Position numbers and translations under genes: made by a program | The notes under the pieces: generated by a model | Seen by the model: only the letters and a program-made list of their open reading frames with translations | The model's database searches: none | Told to the model about the DNA's origin: nothing | Shown: in pieces, positions 7,969 to 15,213 of the stretch | Layout of the letters: every line of letters begins with the position of its first letter | How positions within the stretch are numbered: the first letter of the stretch is position 1 | Source: an uncultured Clostridia bacterium | GTDB lineage: Bacteria > Bacillota > Clostridia > Oscillospirales > Ruminococcaceae | Assembly: GCA_944385905.1 (NCBI GenBank) | Contig: CALWZA010000020.1 | Location: 1-49,730, forward strand | Length of the DNA stretch: 49,730 nucleotides | Reading direction: 5' to 3'

Positions 7969-9612
7969 ATGAAAACCAAATCAAAGCTTCTTGCGGTTTT
8001 CCTTTCGGCGTTAATGCTTGCATCAGCTTTTGCCGGATGCGGAAAGGAAATAGAAGATGAAACGGCGACAACTCCGACAACTACTTCGGCTACAACAACA
8101 GTTCCTGAAATCACATCTGCTCCGGAGATTAAAACAACCACTTCGGAAACTACTTCAGCGACAACTGTTACAACCACCGAAACTGTTTCGGAAACAACAA
8201 CCGCCACTTCCGAAAGCTTTACCGTTGAGGGAATAACACCGAAAACCATGTATGCTTCCCTTTCGGTAAACGTAAGGAAAGGTCCGTCTGTTGACTATGA
8301 CCGCATCGGAGGTCTTAATACAGGAGAAGCGGTAACAGTAAACGGACAGGCTTCCACAGGCTGGTATAGAGTAGTGTTTAACGGGGCTACAGGATATATC
8401 AGTGACAAGTATCTAACAGATACAAAGCCTGCAGTGACCACAACTTCCGGTGAGGACAACATCACTGTTGAGGACGACGATGAAGATATTTCAATCGACC
8501 CGGGCAACAGCGACAATGACGGCAATCAGATTATAAGCGGAAACTACGGCGATTATGAGGTTTCAACCGCTTATGCCGAGGAAAACGGACTTACATACAT
8601 AAGAAGTCTCCTCGATTCTGAAAAGAGAAGAGCTTATGACGAGGTAATGTCGGCAATCAGAGCTTGCAGCTCAATAGCGTATGTTACAGGATATGTCGGC
8701 GAGGAAGAAACCTATGACTTTATGGATTTCATCTTTAACAGCTGTATCGAATACAGCCATGTTGTAAACTCATATACTCCGACATATTCAGGAGGAAAGC
8801 TTATAAGCGTTAAGCTTTCATACAGAAACACGGCTTCTCATGAGGCGGAAAGAGTCTCAGCGCTTCGTTCATACGCCAATAAGGCGATTGACGCGACAGC
8901 CGGAATGAGCGATTATCAAAAAGCAAAATATCTTCACGATTATCTGATTCTCGGAACACAGTATGACGCTGACGGAGTATCTCCGTCGTCAACTTACGGA
9001 GCAATCGTTGACAAGAGAGCAACCTGCTTCGGCTATGGCAAGGCAATGTTTTATCTGCTTTCAAAATCGGGACTCGACACTGTATTTGTAACCGGTATCG
9101 GCGATCAGGCAAAACACTACTGGGTAAAGGTTAAACTGGACGGAACTTGGTATAACGTTGACCCGACATGGGATGACCCGACAGGAAGATCCGACCCGAA
9201 GTATATTTCCTATGACTACTTCCTAATAACAGACAGTGAAATTTCAAACGGTCACGCAAGAGTATACGCTCAGCCGTTTTTCTCAATGCCGTCCGCAACG
9301 TCTACGTCTTATAACTGGCATAGGGTAAACGACAGATATGCTACCTCTTACGACGAGGCGATTTCACTTCTTAAATCGGGAGCCGTCACTTCTGCAAGGA
9401 ACGGTTCGGCATATGTATATCTTAAATGCTCTTCAGCGTCGGTTTACAGCCAGGTCAAGGAGGAACTTAACGCGAGCGCTTCGCCGCTTATGCAGGAAAT
9501 TTTGAAATACGCGAGAAATCAGTCGGGTGTCGGGGTAAAGACAAACACATGGAGCAAGCCTGTTTGTCATGATGACCTTAATACTATTACTCTCGTTATG
9601 AGATTTGAGTAA
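7969..9612 (+). CDS. SH3-domain transglutaminase-fold lipoprotein
   Basis: This 547-residue lipoprotein is a paralogue of the preceding gene with extra N-terminal parts. In order it has a signal peptide ending in AFAGC, a linker of about 55 residues rich in Thr, Ser and Glu, a bacterial SH3 domain at about 85-150 (SVNVRKGPSVDYDRIG and GWYRVV), an acidic linker, and the transglutaminase core with Cys353 in RATCFGYG, His in KHYWVKV and Asp in NVDPTWDDP. SH3b domains commonly bind peptidoglycan, so it probably works at the wall. AAGGAGAG precedes the ATG, and the gap from the first gene is 31 nt. Confidence 0.88.
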   Translation: MKTKSKLLAVFLSALMLASAFAGCGKEIEDETATTPTTTSATTTVPEITSAPEIKTTTSETTSATTVTTTETVSETTTATSESFTVEGITPKTMYASLSVNVRKGPSVDYDRIGGLNTGEAVTVNGQASTGWYRVVFNGATGYISDKYLTDTKPAVTTTSGEDNITVEDDDEDISIDPGNSDNDGNQIISGNYGDYEVSTAYAEENGLTYIRSLLDSEKRRAYDEVMSAIRACSSIAYVTGYVGEEETYDFMDFIFNSCIEYSHVVNSYTPTYSGGKLISVKLSYRNTASHEAERVSALRSYANKAIDATAGMSDYQKAKYLHDYLILGTQYDADGVSPSSTYGAIVDKRATCFGYGKAMFYLLSKSGLDTVFVTGIGDQAKHYWVKVKLDGTWYNVDPTWDDPTGRSDPKYISYDYFLITDSEISNGHARVYAQPFFSMPSATSTSYNWHRVNDRYATSYDEAISLLKSGAVTSARNGSAYVYLKCSSASVYSQVKEELNASASPLMQEILKYARNQSGVGVKTNTWSKPVCHDDLNTITLVMRFE

Positions 9613-9645
9613 TACCGGCTAAAAACAGCTGCGAATAAATAGTTA

Positions 9646-9682
9646 AAGCAGACATACGAATTTGTCGTATGTCTGCTTTTTT
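9646..9682. terminator. Strong terminator between convergent operons
   Basis: A perfect 14-bp stem, AAGCAGACATACGA (9646-9659) and TCGTATGTCTGCTT (9665-9678), has a 5-nt loop and a T-run. It ends the transglutaminase pair; the radical SAM gene converges on it from the right. Confidence 0.92.
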
Positions 9683-9696
9683 GCAGTATTAAGGGC

Positions 9697-10638
9697 TTAA
9701 AGTCTGTTCCCCTGAAAAGTATTTCTGCGGGCAAGCTCCTTGTCTATTTCGTTTAGCACAATTGTTTTTTTGACAGTCCACATCGGAGCGATAAGCTTAG
9801 AGCGGTCGCCGTCGCCTGTAAGCCTGCCTATAACGGTTTGCGGAGGGATAACCTCAAGCTGGTCGCAGACAGTCTGAACATATTCCGAAAGCTCAGGCAA
9901 AGTGAAATCGCCTCTGTTAAATTCCTCGGCGATTTTAGTGCCTTTCAAAACGTTCAGAATGTGTATTTTTATTTCATGAGGGTTAAGCTCACCGACACGC
10001 CTTGCGGTTTCAACCATCATGTCGTGAGTTTCATAGGGCAGTCCGTCAATTATATGCACGCAAACGTTTATACCCCGATTTTTAAGCATTTCATAGCCTG
10101 TTAAAAAATCCTTAAAGGTGTGACAGCGGTTTATGCGCTTTGCAGTTTCGTCAAAAACGGTCTGAAGACCGAGTTCAACTGTCAGATAGGTCTGCTTGTC
10201 AAGCTCTCCGAGCATATCGGCTATTTCGTCATTGATACAGTCGGGGCGTGTTGATACACTCACCCCCACAACGCCCGGATAAGAAAGCACCGAAAAGAAA
10301 AGCTTACGCAGACGTCCGACATCGCCGTAGGTGTTCGTGCCTGCCTGAAAGTATGCGATAAGCCCGACATTTCCCCACTTTCTTTCCATAACCGAGCGGA
10401 CATAATCAAGCTGAGAGAAGATGCTTTCGTGAGGGTTGCCTCCGAAATCTCCGCTTAAAAGCTCCGAACAGTATGTGCAGCCCCCTATCCCCTTTGTTCC
10501 GTCACGGTTTGGGCATGTAAAGCCGGCGTTAAGCGGGGCTTTGGCGACTTTTCTGCCGAAACGCTTTTTCAGATAGTAGTCAAAAGTATGGTATCGCTTG
10601 TTGCTGTCGGAATATATAAATCCGCTTGTTTTGGGCAT
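9697..10638 (-). CDS. Radical SAM protein, YhcC/YtqA-type (TIGR01212-like)
   Basis: This 313-residue radical S-adenosylmethionine protein has the spaced cluster motif CPNRDGTKGIGGCTYC near residue 42-57. The first Cys lies farther from the next two than in the usual CxxxCxxC, which is typical of the YhcC/YtqA family. The SAM and barrel segments follow (AYFQAGTNTYGD, SVSTRPDCI, VELGLQTV, HIIDGLPYE). Members resemble the Elp3 radical SAM core, and a role in tRNA modification is suspected for YtqA-like proteins; that part is inference. It is the last gene of a three-gene operon, 18 nt after the SH3 protein gene. Confidence 0.9.
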   Translation of the reverse strand: MPKTSGFIYSDSNKRYHTFDYYLKKRFGRKVAKAPLNAGFTCPNRDGTKGIGGCTYCSELLSGDFGGNPHESIFSQLDYVRSVMERKWGNVGLIAYFQAGTNTYGDVGRLRKLFFSVLSYPGVVGVSVSTRPDCINDEIADMLGELDKQTYLTVELGLQTVFDETAKRINRCHTFKDFLTGYEMLKNRGINVCVHIIDGLPYETHDMMVETARRVGELNPHEIKIHILNVLKGTKIAEEFNRGDFTLPELSEYVQTVCDQLEVIPPQTVIGRLTGDGDRSKLIAPMWTVKKTIVLNEIDKELARRNTFQGNRL

Positions 10639-10656
10639 GACTGCTCGGTTTCCTTT

Positions 10657-11667
10657 CTAATCCTCTAAAGCCTGTTGCGATTCTGTTATTATCGGCTGCT
10701 CGGATTCAAACGGAACAGGAGGCTCCGTCACGGCGGGTATAGCCGATTCTGTTGTCGTAGGACGGGTTATAATCTGAACGGTAGTGGTTGTTGTCGTCTG
10801 CTCAGTTTGAGAAACAGTGGTATCTTCAGAGACTTCGGTTTCATCCTGTGAGGAATCGGAGGTGTCCTCTGAAATATCAGACGACGTGTCCTCAGGCAAA
10901 GAGGTTTCCTCCTCAGTCGGCTCTGTATCAGCTGTTGTCCATACAGGAGCCTGAGTTGATGCCGGTTCGTCCGAAAGGTATTCAGTCGATACATACGCCT
11001 CGTCTCCCCGGTAAAGAATTTTCGACCATCCGCTCGGCAGATTTTCAACAACCTCAACCTCGTCTCCTCTTGATAAATAGCCGATTATAGGAAATTCGGG
11101 ACCTTCTCCTATTCTGACGTTTACCGAAGCGGTTGCGTACATAATAAATGTCTCGGGGATCTCGGTTTCGGTCGGGATTTCGGATGAGGTTACGGTTGCG
11201 GTGGTTTCTGAAACGGTCGTCGTCGCCGAAGTAGAGGCGGAGGTCGAAGCCGGAGGAGTCGGGGAATAGCTGTCTTTTTTGCCGAAGCCGAAATCGACAG
11301 CTTCAAATCCGTCAAAAAAATTGCCGAGCATGGCAAGCTCGCTTTTAAGCGGCAGGGTTTCGCTGTAATATTTTGAAACGTCGCGAAGATATTCGCCCGA
11401 TATGATTTTTTGGACAGTAATTTTCGGAGCGACTGTGTCGGAGTCTCTTTTTATAACCAGAAAAGAGATACCGAGAATAAGCACAATGCTTGCGATTACA
11501 GCAAAGTCGAGAAAGTCATAAGCGCCGGAACGCGCCTCTTTTGAAAGACCGGACAAAAAGACGTCGGTTTCAGGCTTTTCGTGTTTTGGGGATGTTTTTT
11601 GAAGGTTTATATACGAGTCGATTTCCTGCTGATAAGCAGACATATTGTTTTTAGAGTTTTTTGCCAT
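10657..11667 (-). CDS. Membrane-anchored SH3 protein with DHHW-like N-terminus
   Basis: This 336-residue protein has a cytoplasmic N-terminus of about 55 residues, one transmembrane helix (about 55-75), and an extracellular part. Just after the membrane, VQKIISGEYLRDVSKYYSET resembles the N-terminal region of DHHW-family proteins, the usual SGNH-type partners of MBOAT acyltransferases. The SGNH catalytic domain is absent. It is replaced by a Thr/Ser-rich linker, an SH3b domain at about 177-238 (ASVNVRIGEGPEFPIIG, GWSKILYRGDEAYVS), and a C-terminal tail of about 100 residues rich in Thr, Ser, Glu and Pro. The upstream neighbour, 54 nt away, encodes an MBOAT-like protein. The start is the ATG at 11667; the nearest purine-rich site, GGGGAG, is rather far (about 15 nt). 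Confidence 0.75.
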   Translation of the reverse strand: MAKNSKNNMSAYQQEIDSYINLQKTSPKHEKPETDVFLSGLSKEARSGAYDFLDFAVIASIVLILGISFLVIKRDSDTVAPKITVQKIISGEYLRDVSKYYSETLPLKSELAMLGNFFDGFEAVDFGFGKKDSYSPTPPASTSASTSATTTVSETTATVTSSEIPTETEIPETFIMYATASVNVRIGEGPEFPIIGYLSRGDEVEVVENLPSGWSKILYRGDEAYVSTEYLSDEPASTQAPVWTTADTEPTEEETSLPEDTSSDISEDTSDSSQDETEVSEDTTVSQTEQTTTTTTVQIITRPTTTESAIPAVTEPPVPFESEQPIITESQQALED

Positions 11668-11721
11668 AACAAGCCACTTATAACTCCCCTTCGGAGTCTC
11701 CTTTCAGTAGATTTTTTATAT

Positions 11722-13092
11722 TTAAATTCCCTTGGCGAGGGCTGAAACGCTTAAAACGAGAAGAATAACGCAGATGACCGTCCTTGAAACCCTGAAAATT
11801 CCGTATGCGGACAGGTCTTTGTCGGCGGTTTTTTCAAGCTTTTGGGATATTAGTCCAAAAGCGGGAGATACGGCGAGAACCGAAACAGCCGCGGCCGCAG
11901 AGCTTTGAGTCAATGCCGAAAGCTGACTTTCGGACACAAAGCCGTTTGCAAACGAAAATCCCGCAATCCACTGACCGATATAGTAGGTGTTCGGAAAGCA
12001 GAGAGTGACAAACGATATTAAAAACGCGGCAAAAGTGTAAAACCAGTTCGCAAGCGGAAATTTCTCAAAGAATTTTCGCAAAACCGTTTTTTCGGCATAA
12101 CCGAAAAGCGCAAGCAAAAGCACAAAGGAAATCCAGTAAAAAGCAAGCGCGTAGGTTATCGCCGCCAAAACGGCAAGAAGCCCGCACACAGCGCACGGAA
12201 AAAATATACCGGTTTTATTGATGTTAAATTCAAGCAAAGGGGAGATGACTCTGTATGCGGGCAAGGCAATGTCTGAAGCGGCGGCGCATACGGATTTTCT
12301 GGGTCTGACTTTTACATAAAAATTATAAAGAGACGGCGGGCATATACCTAAAATTTTTGACATTCCCTTTGACATTAAAGTAAAGCCTGATAAAACCGTA
12401 AAAAATTCGAGTGCGAAGAGAAAAAGCGAAAAAACGCTTCCCAAAAATGTAAAAACACCGCCGTTTATAAACGAAAGCTTTGCTTTTGAAATTTCAGGAA
12501 CAATAATAACGATTTCAAAAAGCCCGAAAACGAACGAAACAAGCCCTTCGCTTATTGTTGAAAGAGAAAATCCACGCTTTGCGAATTTTTCGCGGACTTC
12601 TTCAAAATCTCCGAACGGCGCTCCGAGAACGGCAGTAAACGATGTCATATATGCGAGAAAAACAAGAGGGTTGGTTTCAGCTTTTATATCTGAAAAGCAA
12701 ATGTCTCTGACATATAAAAATCCTCGCAAAAAATAAAACAAAAGCCCGAAAGAAACCATCAGCTTTATGGGCGTGTCAAACATTACGGTGTCAAGAGCGG
12801 AATAATACAGCGCGGACACTGCGATACCCAAAAGGTTTACCGCTGCGTCAGCGGCGAGCAGAGTGAACTTTAACGTTTTTGACTTTACTTTTTGACAGAG
12901 CAGGGCGATGATAAAATCGCACACGCAGGTCAAGAATATCAGCAAAACGGACAGGGGTCTTCCCCACCAAAAAAACAGCAGCGAGCCTATTATCAAAACA
13001 AAGTTTTTAAAGCTTGTTTCCGAGCGGGAAAATGTTAGAGCGACGCATATCGGCAGGAAGGCGAAAATAAAAATCATGTCGGTATATATCAA
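11722..13092 (-). CDS. MBOAT-like polytopic membrane protein lacking catalytic histidines
   Basis: This very hydrophobic 456-residue protein has about 11 predicted membrane segments. Its N-terminus, MIYTDMIFIFAFLPICV, aligns position by position with AlgI/DltB-type MBOAT proteins, and SLLFFWWGRPLSVLLIFLT matches the next block. The later NWFYTF block also fits. Where active members have WRRWHIS, this one reads RPRKSVCAAASD (about residue 261-280), and the GLWHG block near 300-312 is also gone. It is therefore probably not an acyltransferase. I use a TTG start at 13092 because GGAGAG lies 6 nt upstream and the N-terminus then has family length; an in-frame ATG 27 nt later has no ribosome site. 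Confidence 0.7.
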   Translation of the reverse strand: MIYTDMIFIFAFLPICVALTFSRSETSFKNFVLIIGSLLFFWWGRPLSVLLIFLTCVCDFIIALLCQKVKSKTLKFTLLAADAAVNLLGIAVSALYYSALDTVMFDTPIKLMVSFGLLFYFLRGFLYVRDICFSDIKAETNPLVFLAYMTSFTAVLGAPFGDFEEVREKFAKRGFSLSTISEGLVSFVFGLFEIVIIVPEISKAKLSFINGGVFTFLGSVFSLFLFALEFFTVLSGFTLMSKGMSKILGICPPSLYNFYVKVRPRKSVCAAASDIALPAYRVISPLLEFNINKTGIFFPCAVCGLLAVLAAITYALAFYWISFVLLLALFGYAEKTVLRKFFEKFPLANWFYTFAAFLISFVTLCFPNTYYIGQWIAGFSFANGFVSESQLSALTQSSAAAAVSVLAVSPAFGLISQKLEKTADKDLSAYGIFRVSRTVICVILLVLSVSALAKGI

Positions 13093-13130
13093 ATCAAGCT
13101 CTCCTTTCGGGAAACAGAATATACATATAT

Positions 13131-13159
13131 ATATTATCACACATGAATAAAAACCGCAA
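13131..13159 (-). promoter_or_regulatory. Promoter of the MBOAT-like operon
   Basis: On the minus strand TTGCGG (13154-13159) and TAATAT (13131-13136) are 17 bp apart, about 40 bp before the TTG start at 13092. Confidence 0.6.
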
Positions 13160-13180
13160 GAGCTGACTGAAAATTACATT

Positions 13181-13220
13181 AAAAATAAAAGGACTCTGTG
13201 CGTCCTGCACGAAGTCCTTA
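13181..13220 (-). terminator. Terminator of the ABC exporter operon
   Basis: On the minus strand AAGGACT and AGTCCTT (plus 13213-13219 and 13189-13195) form a stem, with an inner GTGC/GCAC pair, followed by TTTTATTTTT. Confidence 0.8.
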
Positions 13221-13241
13221 AAGCATTTAAGTTTTGAGAAA

Positions 13242-15170
13242 TCAGGCGACGTCGTCCGAGCCGTTTGAAAACTGCGAGTTATAAAGCTTGGCGTAGAAGC
13301 CGTTTTGAGCCATAAGCTCGTCGTGAGAGCCTTTTTCAACGATATCTCCGTTGTTCATGACAAGAATCATGTCGGCGTTTTTGATAGTTGAAAGACGGTG
13401 GGCGATGATAAAGCTGGTTCGTCCCTTCATAAGGTTATCCATAGCCTTTTGAATCAGGATTTCCGTTCTGGTGTCAACCGAGCTTGTAGCTTCGTCAAGA
13501 ATGAGGATTTTCGGGTCAGCCAAAACAGTTCTGGCAATAGTCAGAAGCTGTTTTTGACCCTGAGAAACATTGCTTGCCTCTTCGTTTAAAACCATATTGT
13601 AGCCGTCGGGCAGAGTCTGAATAAAGTGGTCTGCCTGAGCGACCGCCGCCGCGGCTTTAACCTCCTCGTCGGTTGCGTCAAGCCTTCCGTAGCGGATATT
13701 GTCGGCAATGGTTCCGTTGTAAAGCCAAGTGTCCTGAAGAACCATTCCGAAAAGAGAGCGAAGCTCTTCACGCTTAAAGTCCCTCACGTCATAGCCGTCG
13801 ACCAGGATTGCGCCGTCGGTAACGTCGTAAAAGCGCATCAGAAGCTTAACCATAGTTGTTTTTCCCGCTCCGGTAGGACCTACAATAGCTATTTTCTTTC
13901 CGCTTTCGATAATAGCGTTAAAGTCGTTAATAATGATTTTATCGGGATTGTATCCGAAATGAACATGAGCGAACATAACGTCGCCTTTTATTGATACGCA
14001 TGTTTCGGTGTCGGGTTTGTCGGTTCTGTTTACGGTAAGGGCAAGCGGAGAATCAGGAACCTCTTCCTCTTCGTTTATAAACTCAAAAACTCTTTCAGCG
14101 GCGGCAACCGTCTGCTGCATGACGTTTGAAATCTGAGAAAGCTGGGTAATCGGCTGGTTAAACTGTCTCATATACTGAACGAACGCCTGAATATTTCCGA
14201 CTGTTATTTTACCGCTTACGGCAAGTGCTCCGCCCAAAACGCAGATAATAACATAGCCTATGTTTCCGATAATGTTCATAATAGGCATCATCAGTCCGGA
14301 AAGGAAGTTAGCCTTCCATGCCGATTCATACAGAGCGTCGTTGGCTCTTGAAAATTCCTCTATTGACTTTTCCTGACCGTTAAACGCCGTAACAACAAGA
14401 TGACAGCTGTAATTTTCCTCGACAAGTCCGTTTACCTCGCCTAAATATTCCTGCTGTCCGACAAAGTGCTTCTGTGATTTTTTTACGACTTTGCTTATGA
14501 AAAACAGGGAAACAGGCAAAGACAGCAAAGCTACAAGAGTCATCCAAAAGCTTATTGAAAGCATCATTATAAGGATACCTATAAGGCTGGTAATTGATGT
14601 GATAATCTGAGTGATGCTCTGGCTGAGGTTTTGGTTTATCGTGTCGACATCGTTTGTGATTCTGGACATTACCTCGCCGTTTGAAACCTTGTCGTAATAT
14701 GAAAACGGAAGCTTGTGAATTTTTTCGTCTATATCCTTTCTCATTTTCCAGGTTATTCTGTTTGAAACTCCCGCCATAATATATCCCTGCAAAAACTGGA
14801 AAAGAGCGCTGACGCCGTAAAGGCCGATAAGCCACAAAAGAATCTGCGCTATTTTCCCGAAATCCACTCCTGATGAGGCTCCGGTGATTTTGCTTGTTAT
14901 TCCGTTGAAGAGCTCTGTGGTAGCCTGACCGAGAATTTTAGGCCCGACAATTGAAAAAATAGTTGAAGCCGCCGCGAAAAGCATAACGGCGAGAATCGCG
15001 AATTTAAAGTTTCCTATATACTGAAGAAGCTTTTGTATAGTGCCTTTAAAGTTTTTAGCCTTTTCGCCCGGCATTCCGCCCATAGGTCCGGGACCTCCCA
15101 TAGGACCGCCCGGTCCGTGCCTTTTCGGTGAATTGGCGGAAGAGAATTTTGTTTTAGGTGTGCTGCTCAT
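13242..15170 (-). CDS. ABC exporter half-transporter, catalytically competent subunit
   Basis: This 642-residue half-transporter has a Gly/Pro-rich cytoplasmic head (about 1-40), six membrane helices (about 55-345) and a nucleotide-binding domain. Walker A is GPTGAGKTT (about 430), Walker B ILILDEATSS (about 557) keeps the catalytic Glu, and the switch IIAHRLS keeps its His. The signature motif is VSQGQ instead of the standard SGGQ. With the upstream partner gene this gives the heterodimeric type IV exporter pattern known from TM287/288, BmrCD and LmrCD. It lies 43 nt after its partner, in a MarR-controlled operon. The substrate is likely a hydrophobic compound or drug; this cannot be read from the sequence. 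Confidence 0.9.
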   Translation of the reverse strand: MSSTPKTKFSSANSPKRHGPGGPMGGPGPMGGMPGEKAKNFKGTIQKLLQYIGNFKFAILAVMLFAAASTIFSIVGPKILGQATTELFNGITSKITGASSGVDFGKIAQILLWLIGLYGVSALFQFLQGYIMAGVSNRITWKMRKDIDEKIHKLPFSYYDKVSNGEVMSRITNDVDTINQNLSQSITQIITSITSLIGILIMMLSISFWMTLVALLSLPVSLFFISKVVKKSQKHFVGQQEYLGEVNGLVEENYSCHLVVTAFNGQEKSIEEFSRANDALYESAWKANFLSGLMMPIMNIIGNIGYVIICVLGGALAVSGKITVGNIQAFVQYMRQFNQPITQLSQISNVMQQTVAAAERVFEFINEEEEVPDSPLALTVNRTDKPDTETCVSIKGDVMFAHVHFGYNPDKIIINDFNAIIESGKKIAIVGPTGAGKTTMVKLLMRFYDVTDGAILVDGYDVRDFKREELRSLFGMVLQDTWLYNGTIADNIRYGRLDATDEEVKAAAAVAQADHFIQTLPDGYNMVLNEEASNVSQGQKQLLTIARTVLADPKILILDEATSSVDTRTEILIQKAMDNLMKGRTSFIIAHRLSTIKNADMILVMNNGDIVEKGSHDELMAQNGFYAKLYNSQFSNGSDDVA

Positions 15171-15213
15171 ATTTATAAATCATTCCTCTCGCTCAAAATA
15201 GTGTTAAAAGCTT

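Noticed and set aside
11722-13092. Active alginate or teichoic-acid O-acyltransferase
   Set aside because: Both conserved histidine blocks are missing, so activity is unlikely although the fold matches.
12908-13150. Plus-strand open frame of 80 codons opposite the MBOAT-like gene
   Set aside because: It has no ribosome site and lies wholly inside the reading frame and promoter of the minus-strand gene.
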